Shown: in pieces, positions 1 through 7,163 of the stretch | Layout: each line of letters begins with the position of its first letter | Numbering within the stretch: the first letter of the stretch is position 1 | Virus record (IMG/VR): IMGVR_UViG_3300028563_000021 | Location: 1-64,000 of that record | DNA: 64,000 bases | Source of the DNA: a virus | Direction: 5' to 3' (one strand) | Notes under the pieces: model-generated | Told to the model about the DNA's origin: nothing | Databases searched by the model: none | Seen by the model: the letters and a program-made list of their open reading frames with translations, nothing else | Translations under genes and position numbers: made by a program

Positions 1-2191
1 GCTCGCGCTTTGGAAATTTTCGCGTGTTCAAAGTCTTTTTTGCTTGTGCTAACCGAGTGAATTCACATTCAAGGTAAATGATCTTGTTGTACACGGACAA
101 GCCATTTTCCTTGAAAAATAATTCATGCTCGGACTCGCAGCAATAATATGCGCCGTTCTTATCCCGACTGTCTCCAGTCATCACGACGAAAAAGCAATTG
201 TCGTTCAAATGCTCGATTGCCTTTTTGTACCCAGCGAACAAAACATCGCGGAATTGTTCGTATGTGTCGAGTGAGTTGATTTCTCCATCCGGCGATTTCC
301 CATCGTAGTCGATGTATTTCTCAACACGATAGTACGGCGGGCAGCTAAATACCAAATCAAACATGCCTGGAGGGTCAAATGTTGTGCTATCGCTTCGAAT
401 CCATTGGACGTTTGGAAACTCACTGCAAATCTTGTTGTTCGCATCAGCCTGATTCTGGCGGATTTCACTTGCCACATATTCGTATCCGCAAGCACCTGCG
501 ATGTACCCCATTTGAACGCCGCCGCCGAACGGATTGTAAATGCGATTACCATTTTTTGGCATGAAAAAACGTGCAATCACTTCGCAGGCAACCGGGTCAA
601 GCACAGAGGCATTGCCGTTGTGTGATTTTTCCTTATTAACCTTGATTTCACCGTTTTCAATCGTGCGCGTTTGAAGCACCACATTCGAAAAACCGGCCTC
701 ACCTTGCCAACATCCTTCACGCGATGCGAATGCAGGGTTAGGAACACCAACACGCTCGCCAGCCGACTCAATGCGCTCTTTCCATTCACCCTTTAAGCGC
801 AACCAATCGCCCTTGATCGAACTCCAGACGTTGCACATGGTAATGTGTGCAAGCAGTTTCATGCGAACGTCTGCAAGCTCTCCATGAACCATATAATGGA
901 ACCCTGACATCTTCAAGTAGGTGACGAAGCCGACACTCTCAAATAGCGCCGGGGTTTCGAACTTGCTTTTAGGGTCTGTGGTGATAACCGCAGGATATTT
1001 GTTTTTGTTCTGTGCGATGACTTCGCGCACCATTTGCGCGTACAGCTCCTTTGTATATTTGATCGGCTCAATAACCGATTGCAACAAGCAAAATTCACGC
1101 GCCACGTCATTGTTCTGGAATGTAAAAAAGCCGCTGAATTCGTCATTAATTTTTAGTATGATAGCCGAATGAATTTGCATGTTTTTCCGCGCCGCACGCT
1201 TGGCAATTCCGTCTTCAATAGCGAGTCTCGATACATCCTCTTCGTATCCAGACCCGATGACAGTCGGCACATAAACCCATTCCACCTCTTCATGAAACAG
1301 TGCGGTTTGATCCTGATATGTTGCAATATTCATGTTTTCTTCTTTCGTTAGTTTTAGCCGATTATCGGCACCACATTGATCCGGGCATGCGTTGCATGTT
1401 CCGAGATATACATTACGGTTGTGCAATGATACTAATTTTCCGCCTCCTATTGCTTCGTCCATTCTTGTTAAAATAATGTCGCCGCTGATGACGCGCGGAT
1501 TTGATTTCGTTGCTCGCAATGGATTGTCAATAATCGGCGTCAAGGTCAACAAATAATCCTGTCGATTCTTCGCTTGTTGCGCCCATTCCGAATCGCCATA
1601 CTGACAGGTAACAACGCGAGCAACACTTTTTATTCCAGCCTCTCTAATTCGTTCAATCTGTCGAACTCTGAACTTCGTTTGAGCGTCTGTATCAAGCCCA
1701 CTAACAGAGGTATTTATCACAGCGGAAAGATTCTTTAATCGGATCAATTGGTGGTTAGATAATGGTATCCAATGCTTGGTAATAATCACTGGAATTTTTC
1801 CTGTATCTTTCAACGCCTCAATAACTGATATTGTATTTTCCCAATCGTGACACGGATCGCCAGCGGTTCCAATTCGATACCATCCAGCATAATAATCTTT
1901 CACTGCGAAGAAAATTGTTTTCACATCCCATGGCATGAGCTTTCGAGATACCGATGTTGCAAAATCAATGCCGTATCTGCTTGCTGTCTTTAGCGCATAG
2001 CATTCGCCGTAACAGCCGCCTTCAGGTCTGGCAAGTATGCCTAGCGTACAACCTTTGACAGTATCGACATCAAGAACACCCTTTTGATTCTCTGAAACCG
2101 TGAGCACCGGCTTGTATTTTCTTGCTCCGATAAATTCTTCCGCATCATCGAATAATGAATTCTGAATGCGCTTGAATATTACCGAAGTCAT
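1..2191 (-). CDS. Radical SAM-like / acetyltransferase-like / DNA methyltransferase fusion (partial, C-terminus beyond window)
   Basis: One uninterrupted frame of 730 codons starts at ATG 2191 (overlapping the stop of the upstream regulator as ATGA) and leaves the window without a stop. Residues 1-275 look like a radical SAM-type fold: cysteines at 48, 60 and 64 (CX11CX3C, last pair in GGCYGECYA), a GDP motif near 111, and the stretch INTSVSGLD. A second cysteine cluster, TCNACPDQC (266, 269, 273), follows. Residues about 290-436 resemble a GNAT/Mom-like acyltransferase, ending in ALFESVGF. Residues about 470-730 are an amino-methyltransferase: FGGG (555-558) as the SAM-binding motif and SCPPYY (615-620) as the catalytic motif. 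Inferred role: hypermodification of phage DNA. The methyltransferase call is strong, the radical SAM call good, the GNAT call tentative. Confidence 0.8.
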   Translation of the reverse strand, partial: MTSVIFKRIQNSLFDDAEEFIGARKYKPVLTVSENQKGVLDVDTVKGCTLGILARPEGGCYGECYALKTASRYGIDFATSVSRKLMPWDVKTIFFAVKDYYAGWYRIGTAGDPCHDWENTISVIEALKDTGKIPVIITKHWIPLSNHQLIRLKNLSAVINTSVSGLDTDAQTKFRVRQIERIREAGIKSVARVVTCQYGDSEWAQQAKNRQDYLLTLTPIIDNPLRATKSNPRVISGDIILTRMDEAIGGGKLVSLHNRNVYLGTCNACPDQCGADNRLKLTKEENMNIATYQDQTALFHEEVEWVYVPTVIGSGYEEDVSRLAIEDGIAKRAARKNMQIHSAIILKINDEFSGFFTFQNNDVAREFCLLQSVIEPIKYTKELYAQMVREVIAQNKNKYPAVITTDPKSKFETPALFESVGFVTYLKMSGFHYMVHGELADVRMKLLAHITMCNVWSSIKGDWLRLKGEWKERIESAGERVGVPNPAFASREGCWQGEAGFSNVVLQTRTIENGEIKVNKEKSHNGNASVLDPVACEVIARFFMPKNGNRIYNPFGGGVQMGYIAGACGYEYVASEIRQNQADANNKICSEFPNVQWIRSDSTTFDPPGMFDLVFSCPPYYRVEKYIDYDGKSPDGEINSLDTYEQFRDVLFAGYKKAIEHLNDNCFFVVMTGDSRDKNGAYYCCESEHELFFKENGLSVYNKIIYLECEFTRLAQAKKTLNTRKFPKRE

Positions 2192-2361
2192 TTTGAATCC
2201 GCCTTAAGTCGATTTTCGGTGATCGTTTGGATCGCCAATTGCGACCAATGCGGGATATGCTTTGCAGCAAGCCACTGCCGAATACAAGGTACGGTTTTCC
2301 CGAGCGCGTGTGCGGCTTCCTTGTCGCTTCCGAAATGCTTTATTAAATCTTTTGGCGTCAT
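2188..2361 (-). CDS. Cro-like helix-turn-helix regulator
   Basis: A 57-residue protein starting MTPKDLIKHFGSDKEAA, with a compact helix-turn-helix (DKEAAHALGKTVPCIRQWL) typical of Cro/YdaS-type phage repressors. ATG 2361 is preferred over an upstream in-frame ATG (2397) because AGGAGGGC lies directly before it. Its stop overlaps the start of the large fusion gene, so the two are translationally coupled. Probably represses its own divergent promoter region (2384-2413). Confidence 0.75.
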   Translation of the reverse strand: MTPKDLIKHFGSDKEAAHALGKTVPCIRQWLAAKHIPHWSQLAIQTITENRLKADSK

Positions 2362-2383
2362 ATTGCCCTCCTGTTGGTTTCCG

Positions 2384-2413
2384 GTATTATTGCACAAGGC
2401 AGAGTAAATGCAA
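2384..2413 (-). promoter_or_regulatory. Sigma70-like promoter for the leftward regulator/fusion operon
   Basis: On the minus strand TTGCAT (2413-2408), an 18-base spacer and TAATAC (2389-2384) precede the Cro-like gene. The sequence TATTGCACA in the spacer resembles a half-site at the repressor promoter near 8970. Confidence 0.5.
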
Positions 2414-2504
2414 ATAAATTTCGTTTAAATTTTGTTTAGAATGTTCTTGACATCGCATAATTCATAACCGAGAATGACGTATCAGCAAACAACCGGAGCG
2501 CTAG

Positions 2505-2687
2505 ATGGCAACTCAACCAATCGACCGTAAGTCATTCAAGCATCAGATCAAGACTCTGCGCGTTGCTCCGCAGTTGGTAAATCGCACCAACAAACAAACA
2601 CTGGTGGAGCTTTCGCCGCTGCACGTTGTTCTGTATCGTTTTCCTTGCCATTGGCTTCATAACAAGCGCGAATACGGAGCGTGGTGA
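2505..2687 (+). CDS. Hypothetical small protein
   Basis: A 60-residue frame starting ATG 2505, preceded by CCGGAG at a suitable distance. It opens the rightward strand opposite the Cro-like gene, downstream of TTGACA (2449). N-terminal half is basic and polar. No family recognised; its end overlaps another possible start in a different frame (2626), so the annotated C-terminus may be wrong. Confidence 0.4.
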   Translation: MATQPIDRKSFKHQIKTLRVAPQLVNRTNKQTLVELSPLHVVLYRFPCHWLHNKREYGAW

Positions 2688-2691
2688 AATA

Positions 2692-2829
2692 ATGGAACCG
2701 ATCCTAATCCTAGCCCCGTTCGTCGTCGTGCCGATCCTCACTTTTATCGGATTCATTGCGAGCGGCATCATCAAGACGAGTATCGCATTGCGCCGTGATC
2801 GTGCATTGCTTGCGCGGCGGGAGTTTTAA
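2692..2829 (+). CDS. Small membrane protein
   Basis: A 45-residue protein starting MEPILILAPFVVVPILTFIG, essentially one long hydrophobic segment followed by a positively charged tail (RRDRALLARREF), as expected for a single-span inner-membrane protein with cytoplasmic C-terminus. ATG 2692 follows GGTG closely. An in-frame ATG at 2626 would add a second hydrophobic stretch but lacks a ribosome site. Function unknown. Confidence 0.5.
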   Translation: MEPILILAPFVVVPILTFIGFIASGIIKTSIALRRDRALLARREF

Positions 2830-3028
2830 TTGGCCATCACCCAGCCACAATTAGATCAAGCGCAATGTGTCTCTGACGTGCCCTCGAACGTGGCTGGCCT
2901 GATGCAGTATTACAAAAAGACCGCGAGAAGGATTGGTACATTCCTACGCCGCCATGCCCCCCCCGGGAATTGATCATATTTCGTGGGACGAGGATTGCTA
3001 TCAAGCGCGCAAACAACTCAATCGATAG
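2830..3028 (+). pseudogene. Small gene split by a C8 tract
   Basis: A TTG start at 2830 (directly after the previous stop, with GGGAG upstream) opens a frame that ends at TGA 2971 just after eight C residues (2957-2964). Removing one C joins it to a sensible downstream frame reading [20 protein letters not shown] to TAG 3028. Either a sequencing miscount, a recent mutation, or slippage; the joined product would be about 65 residues of unknown function. Confidence 0.4.
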
Positions 3029-3038
3029 GAGAGATAAA

Positions 3039-3692
3039 ATGAAAATTGAAATTAAAAATAGGTTTAATAATTCTGTGCTTTTCTCGCATGACTGCGAAGA
3101 AAATACTTTGAAAATAACTTTATTGATGGCTCTCAAAGCTTCGGCCGACCTGCGTAGGGCCGACCTGCGCGAGGCCAATCTGGGCGGGGTCGACCTGGGC
3201 GGGGCCGATCTGGGCGGGGCCAATCTGCGCGGGGCCAATCTGGGCGGGGCCGACCTGGGCGGGGCCGACCTGGGCGGGGCCGACCTGCGTAGGGCCGACC
3301 TGCGCGAGGCCAATCTGGGCGGGGCCGACCTGGGCGGGGCCAATCTGCGCGGGGCCAATCTGCGCGGGGCCGACCTGGGCGGGGCCAATCTGGGCGGGGC
3401 CGACCTGCGCGGGGCCAATCTGGGCGGGGCCGATCTGGGCGATTTAAAGCTTGTTGGTGGCCGCCCCTTCATGCAAATCGGGCCAATCGGGTCTCGCAAT
3501 GATTATTTGACCGCATTCATCACCGATAAGGGCGTTCATGTCCAAGCCGGTTGTTTTTTTGGCTCACGCGATCAATTTGAATTGAAAGTTGCTGAATCTC
3601 ACGGCAGCAATGAGCATGGGAAAGAATACCGCGCCGCCCTCGTATTGATCGACGCTCACGCTGAAATTTGGACGCCGAAAGAGCCTGCGTGA
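3039..3692 (+). CDS. Pentapeptide-repeat protein
   Basis: 217 residues from ATG 3039, with TAGGAGAG just upstream. After about 38 residues a run of more than 20 pentapeptide repeats ([15 protein letters not shown]) occupies residues 39-150 and should form a right-handed quadrilateral beta-helix. A unique C-terminal domain of about 65 residues ([20 protein letters not shown]) follows. Known relatives include DNA-mimicking gyrase-protection proteins (Qnr, MfpA) but most have no assigned role. At DNA level the repeats are near-identical 15-bp units, so repeat number can change by recombination. Confidence 0.9.
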   Translation: MKIEIKNRFNNSVLFSHDCEENTLKITLLMALKASADLRRADLREANLGGVDLGGADLGGANLRGANLGGADLGGADLGGADLRRADLREANLGGADLGGANLRGANLRGADLGGANLGGADLRGANLGGADLGDLKLVGGRPFMQIGPIGSRNDYLTAFITDKGVHVQAGCFFGSRDQFELKVAESHGSNEHGKEYRAALVLIDAHAEIWTPKEPA

Positions 3693-3767
3693 TTTCCGCA
3701 AACACAACGATGCGCCATTCATCCGGCGATTGGATAGCGTGGTTTGAAAAACCAAAGGAGTCGAAAA

Positions 3768-3887
3768 ATGTCGATATTCGAAGCGCAAAAAACATGGGCA
3801 GCGAATCGGTATTTAAGGCTCATGTATCGAGAGGAGTTTCACAGTTACATGGCGCATGTGCGAACGTTGAAAAGTTGGATTAACTAG
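3768..3887 (+). CDS. Hypothetical 39-residue protein
   Basis: Starts MSIFEAQKTWAANRYLRLMY at ATG 3768 with AAGGAG eight bases upstream, a strong ribosome site; ends TAG 3887. Aromatic and basic composition suggests a single helix. A longer TTG-started frame through the same bases lacks a ribosome site and was not chosen. Function unknown. Confidence 0.5.
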   Translation: MSIFEAQKTWAANRYLRLMYREEFHSYMAHVRTLKSWIN

Positions 3888-3959
3888 TGAAATTTAAGTG
3901 GCGTAACGCACACGACCCTATGAATGAATGTGCGGATAACTTAGTGAGGCGATCATGCA

Positions 3960-4290
3960 CTGAAACGGCTTTTCTTGGGCCTGCACAGGAACCTGCTGAA
4001 ATGCAGCGAGAAAATCATAGAGGAATTTTGTATAGAATTTAGAAAAGTGTTGGTAGTACCGCCCCTTGCCGATGGTGAGGGGCAACAAAGCAAGGGCGGC
4101 GCGGAGAATCGGAGACGCGCAAAGTGGGTTGCCGAGCCACAGAAAAAACACGGTATTTGGTAGGTATGTAGCCAGGTAGATAACCGAGAGCCTAGAAATA
4201 GGCCGGACTGCGGATACATCGTTGGGGTAACGTCCAGCCCCTTGCTTTGTTGGCAGCAATCGCGGGTTAGCTCCACGACAAAACGTTACT
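3960..4290 (+). ncRNA. Structured non-coding locus A
   Basis: No plausible gene lies in 3888-4352, but the plus strand is rich in pairing. A 14-base stem joins 4083-4096 to 4239-4252. Within or beside it are CTGC/GCAG (3993/4003), GCCCCT/AGGGGC (4061-4066/4078-4083), a GAAA-capped five-pair hairpin (4190-4203) and GTAACGT/ACGTTAC (4227-4233/4283-4289). The core of the long stem, AACAAAGCAAG with CTTGCTTTGTT, recurs in locus B (9127/9213). It could be a leader of the 4353 operon or a stand-alone phage RNA; no named family is assigned. Ends are approximate. Confidence 0.5.
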
Positions 4291-4352
4291 AATCGTATCG
4301 ACAAGCCAAGACGCTTTAGTCAGTGCTGCCGACAACTATTTGGAGGATGAAA

Positions 4353-4637
4353 ATGAAAATCAAAGTATTTTTCCACGCAATTCTGAGCAAGTACGAAAAG
4401 AGCGGCATCGACATCAAAATCTCAAACCACGATATGACCTCGTTCGATTGGGGTCCGGTCTTCATGGTCAAGGAAATGGATATCGAGATTCCGTCACGCG
4501 AAGACTTGATTAACAATACTGTCACGATTCTTCGCAAAAAGCAGGCCGACAAGCGTGCCGAATGCGAGCGCGACGTTATTCGGCTTGAGCATGATATTCA
4601 AAGCTTGCTGTGCATCGAAAATTCGGCGGCATCGTGA
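4353..4637 (+). CDS. Hypothetical protein
   Basis: 94 residues starting MKIKVFFHAILSKYEKSG. ATG 4353 sits six bases after GGAGG; an in-frame ATG at 4347 overlaps that site and is less likely. C-terminal third (KKQADKRAECERDVIRLEHD) is probably coiled coil. It heads a three-gene cluster with overlapping stops and starts, downstream of structured locus A. Function unknown. Confidence 0.65.
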   Translation: MKIKVFFHAILSKYEKSGIDIKISNHDMTSFDWGPVFMVKEMDIEIPSREDLINNTVTILRKKQADKRAECERDVIRLEHDIQSLLCIENSAAS

Positions 4638-4834
4638 AACTCCCAACCAACTCCACCAAGCGCGCAAAACAGCAACAGGCCGCGCCGCTCCTGAAATACG
4701 AGCGCCACTCAACGGCACCGAGCGCAAAGCCAGTGCGGAAGCTCGTGGTCATTCTGGCGCTGCTTTTCTTCGCCCTCGTTCTTGCTGTCGAGGTTTTCGA
4801 AGTTGGGCAAACTTTTGAATGTCGAAGGGATTGA
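4634..4834 (+). CDS. Small single-span membrane protein
   Basis: 66 residues from GTG 4634, which overlaps the previous stop (GTGA). A basic N-terminus (KLPTNSTKRAKQQQ) is followed by one transmembrane segment, KLVVILALLFFALVLAVEVF, near the C-terminus. Function unknown; translation coupled to its neighbours. Confidence 0.55.
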   Translation: MKLPTNSTKRAKQQQAAPLLKYERHSTAPSAKPVRKLVVILALLFFALVLAVEVFEVGQTFECRRD

Positions 4835-4989
4835 TGATGAAATTTATTCCGCCAGACAAGCTGCATCTTGAACTGTTGGCAGCGCAAGCGATGCAAAAGG
4901 CATTAAAAGCGATCCAGCGCGAGGTCAACGGGAAGATGCGCCGCAGCAAAATTGAGAACATGGCGAAACACTGGCGTCAGTTCCTTTAG
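4834..4989 (+). CDS. Hypothetical basic protein
   Basis: 51 residues (MMKFIPPDKLHLELLAAQAM...), start ATG overlapping the previous TGA. Strongly basic C-terminus (REVNGKMRRSKIENMAKHW). It ends 14 bases before the transposon at 5003. Function unknown. Confidence 0.5.
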   Translation: MMKFIPPDKLHLELLAAQAMQKALKAIQREVNGKMRRSKIENMAKHWRQFL

Positions 4990-5024
4990 ATCGTTTTGTT
5001 ATGGGAATTATATCTTTAATTCCC

Positions 5025-5053
5025 TTGACATTAGGTAGGGAGTCATCTACAAT
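5025..5053 (+). promoter_or_regulatory. Transposon internal promoter
   Basis: Consensus TTGACA (5025-5030), 17-base spacer, TACAAT (5048-5053), just inside the left inverted repeat. It should drive the passenger genes and the transposase. The same arrangement, including spacer sequence AGGGAGTCATC, occurs in the second element at 9665-9693. Confidence 0.8.
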
Positions 5054-5090
5054 GAAGTCATTGGAAGTGCAAACCTAACCGGGGAATAAA

Positions 5091-5291
5091 ATGATCGCTA
5101 CACTCTACACAGATAAAACCACTGGCAAGCAGTACAGGGTGACGAACAGTGCAAGCGCCCGTGTTCAACAATATCCATGCGGTGCTGTAGTCCACTTCGA
5201 CGGATCGTCCGATAAACAATCTTTTGTAACGAATATGAAAACCCGCTCTGCGCTCAATTCCTGGCTGAAGATGATGGGGTTCAAGAAATGA
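5091..5291 (+). CDS. Transposon passenger protein 1
   Basis: 66 residues starting MIATLYTDKTTGKQYRV, preceded by CCGGGGAATAAA. Looks like a small beta-rich soluble protein; C-terminus RSALNSWLKMMGFKK. First gene of the transposon operon, stop overlapping the next start. No family recognised. Confidence 0.6.
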   Translation: MIATLYTDKTTGKQYRVTNSASARVQQYPCGAVVHFDGSSDKQSFVTNMKTRSALNSWLKMMGFKK

Positions 5292-5485
5292 GCGAATTCA
5301 TAATAGAAGAACGCTCCGCACGTCAGGCGTGGGCGAAGTCTGCCGCTAAGCATCATAGTTGGCCCGATGACTCACTCCCCGAACAAAATGACAGTGGGCG
5401 CTTTTCTTGTGGCTGGCATGAGTCAGAGTTTCAAATTTTTTACGCTGGCGTGAAATATGCTCTAAGCAAAGTGAAAACGTCATGA
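5288..5485 (+). CDS. Transposon passenger protein 2
   Basis: 65 residues, MSEFIIEERSARQAWAKSAA..., overlapping both neighbours by ATGA. Contains the acidic/aromatic stretch SGRFSCGWHESEFQIFYAG. Overlapping starts with the transposase suggest coupled translation. Function unknown; not shared with the second element. Confidence 0.6.
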   Translation: MSEFIIEERSARQAWAKSAAKHHSWPDDSLPEQNDSGRFSCGWHESEFQIFYAGVKYALSKVKTS

Positions 5486-6423
5486 ACGACAAACTCACAA
5501 TCAGCACTTTTGAGTTATTCAAGATGTTCCCGGATCAAGAATCGGCGCGGTTATATCTCGAAAAACGCCTTTGGCCTGAAGGTTGCCGTTGCCCAGTCTG
5601 CGGCATTGGCGACCGAGTGACGGCGCGCAAAAACGGTTTCTATCGCTGCAACCAGTGTAAGGAAGATTTCACGGTGCGCACTGGCACGATCTTTGAGCGG
5701 TCACATGTTCCTCTGCACAAATGGCTGTATGCCATGTACATGCTAGTAACGGCGCGCAAGGGCATTTCCTCATTGCAGTTAAGCAAGGAAATCGACGTTA
5801 CGCAAAAATCTGCGTGGTTCATGTTGCAAAGGCTCCGCGAAGCCTGCGGCAATGATCCTACGATTTTGAGCGGCGTTGTCGAGGTCGATGAAACGTATAT
5901 CGGCGGCAAAGAATCAGCCAAGCACGAATCGAAAAAGCTCAATGCTGGGCGTGGGGCGGTCGGCAAGACTGCCGTTATGGGCATGCGTGAGCGCGGCGGT
6001 AGAGTCAATGCCGTTGTCCTGAATGGCACAACTTCAACCGAAATGCTAGGCCACATCTTCACCAATGTGCAGGCCGGCTCAACTGTTTGCACCGACGAAC
6101 ATTCGTCATATCAAGCATTGCCGCCGCTTGGCCTGCCGCTTGATATTCCCGCTTACGACCATCAAACGGTCAATCACAGTGCGAAAGAGTACGTCAACGG
6201 AATGGCGCACACCAACGGCATTGAGAGCGTGTGGGCCGTTCTGAAGCGCGGTCTGCACGGTGTTTATCATCACGCCAGCCCGAAGCACATCGGACGCTAT
6301 GTCAATGAATTTGCGTTCAGGCTGAATGACGGCAACGTGAAGCGGTTGACGCTCGCTCGGATGGATAGTTTCATCAAAGCATGTTCCGGTTGCCGCATTA
6401 CATACAAGGAGTTGATAGCATGA
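5482..6423 (+). CDS. ISXO2/IS1595-family transposase
   Basis: 313 residues. An N-terminal zinc ribbon (C37, C40, C56, C59; CPVC and CNQC) is followed by an RNase H-like transposase domain with acidic motifs VDETYIGG, TDEHSSYQAL and TNGIESVW, as in ISXO2-type DDE transposases. Length and domain order are normal for the family, so the protein should be active. It catalyses cut-and-paste movement of DNA bounded by the GGGAATTATAT inverted repeats, and could mobilise the transposase-less element at 9643-10378 in trans. Confidence 0.92.
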   Translation: MNDKLTISTFELFKMFPDQESARLYLEKRLWPEGCRCPVCGIGDRVTARKNGFYRCNQCKEDFTVRTGTIFERSHVPLHKWLYAMYMLVTARKGISSLQLSKEIDVTQKSAWFMLQRLREACGNDPTILSGVVEVDETYIGGKESAKHESKKLNAGRGAVGKTAVMGMRERGGRVNAVVLNGTTSTEMLGHIFTNVQAGSTVCTDEHSSYQALPPLGLPLDIPAYDHQTVNHSAKEYVNGMAHTNGIESVWAVLKRGLHGVYHHASPKHIGRYVNEFAFRLNDGNVKRLTLARMDSFIKACSGCRITYKELIA

Positions 6424-6557
6424 AAGAACCAAAAGCTCCGCCAGCACTTGACCTGATTGCAGATAAGGTGCTGGCATTTCGTCCCAAACCAAAGAGCGAA
6501 CCAGCCAAAAAACGTGCAAAAGCGCGTAAGAAATTGGATAGGGAATCAAAGATATAA
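6420..6557 (+). CDS. Small basic protein of the transposon
   Basis: 45 residues (MKEPKAPPALDLIADKVLAF...), starting within the transposase stop (ATGA). Lysine/arginine-rich C-terminus KKRAKARKKLDRESKI is encoded partly by the right inverted repeat. Its last nine codons are retained, fused to the transposase N-terminus, in the second element. Possibly an accessory DNA-binding factor; unproven. Confidence 0.6.
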   Translation: MKEPKAPPALDLIADKVLAFRPKPKSEPAKKRAKARKKLDRESKI

Positions 6558-6576
6558 TTCCCTTTGTTATTGAAAT

Positions 6577-6639
6577 TCATTTCTTTACGTTGTCGCGCGC
6601 AAGCTGGCGGCGTTGCTCTCTAGATGTCTGGATGGTCAT
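6577..6639 (-). CDS. Possible very short or truncated protein
   Basis: A 20-codon frame MTIQTSREQRRQLARDNVKK starts inside the stop of the DUF1367-like gene (TAATG) and ends just before the transposon target duplication. Start context is good but the product is far shorter than phage proteins that begin this way, so it may be a remnant. Confidence 0.3.
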   Translation of the reverse strand: MTIQTSREQRRQLARDNVKK

Positions 6640-7163
6640 TATTGCCTCTCAAATTGAGCCAAAATACTTTCCATTGACGCCTGCGCCACAATGGGAGAAG
6701 CCGCTGGCCAGAGGTACTTTTGCGCGTGCGGTGTCCGCAGAAATTCGAGAACGCCGTCGCGGTAAATGCTGAAATCGCCTTCGTCGCACTTGGCAAAGCT
6801 GATGCTTTTTGGTACCGGGAAGACACCGCCCTTTGGCCCTTGCGCCCAGAATATCCAGCCTGATCCCACCTTAAGCCACAAGCGGAAGGCTTCTCGATCC
6901 TTGATGCGCTCTTGATTCTTGAAGATTTCGCCTTCAAGCTTCATTTGCTTTTTGTGAATCGGCAGATAGCGCGGGATCAGCGTGGCGATCGAAAAGAATT
7001 CGCCGCTTCCCATGCGCCAGATCGTGTTCCAGAATCTACGCCAGGCTTTTTTATCTTCCTCTGCTTGGCCGTCGATCAATCCGAACAGGCAATCGCGTAG
7101 CACTTCGCGCTGATGCTCGGTAAGTTCTATATCTGACTGCTTGCATAGAAGCATTTCGCTCAT
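6639..7163 (-). CDS. DUF1367-like phage protein
   Basis: 174 residues. The stretch VPKSISFAKCDEGDFSIYRD and the preceding region with KKAWRRFWNTIW match the pattern of DUF1367 proteins, found in the recombination or nin-type regions of lambdoid phages. Biochemical role unknown. Start overlaps the stop of the upstream gene by ATGA; it is the last full gene of the leftward operon from the repressor at 8958. Confidence 0.65.
   Translation of the reverse strand: MSEMLLCKQSDIELTEHQREVLRDCLFGLIDGQAEEDKKAWRRFWNTIWRMGSGEFFSIATLIPRYLPIHKKQMKLEGEIFKNQERIKDREAFRLWLKVGSGWIFWAQGPKGGVFPVPKSISFAKCDEGDFSIYRDGVLEFLRTPHAQKYLWPAASPIVAQASMESILAQFERQ

Larger units (their letters stand above)
5003..6562 (+). mobile_element. 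ISXO2/IS1595-type transposon with passenger genes
   Basis: The 1560-bp element is flanked by a perfect 8-bp direct repeat TTTGTTAT (4995-5002 and 6563-6570), the duplication size expected for the IS1595/ISXO2 group. The ends form inverted repeats beginning GGGAATTATATCTTT, 22 of 23 bases matching. Inside are a promoter, two small passenger genes, a complete transposase and a small basic protein whose last codons run into the right repeat. Intact target duplications imply insertion without later rearrangement. Confidence 0.9.

Noticed and set aside
3668-3883. TTG-started 71-codon frame after the pentapeptide gene
   Set aside because: No ribosome site; an overlapping ATG frame with AAGGAG explains the region better.
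3918-4304. Minus-strand frames across locus A
   Set aside because: Overlapping frames with low-complexity, start-poor sequence; paired-stem explanation fits better.
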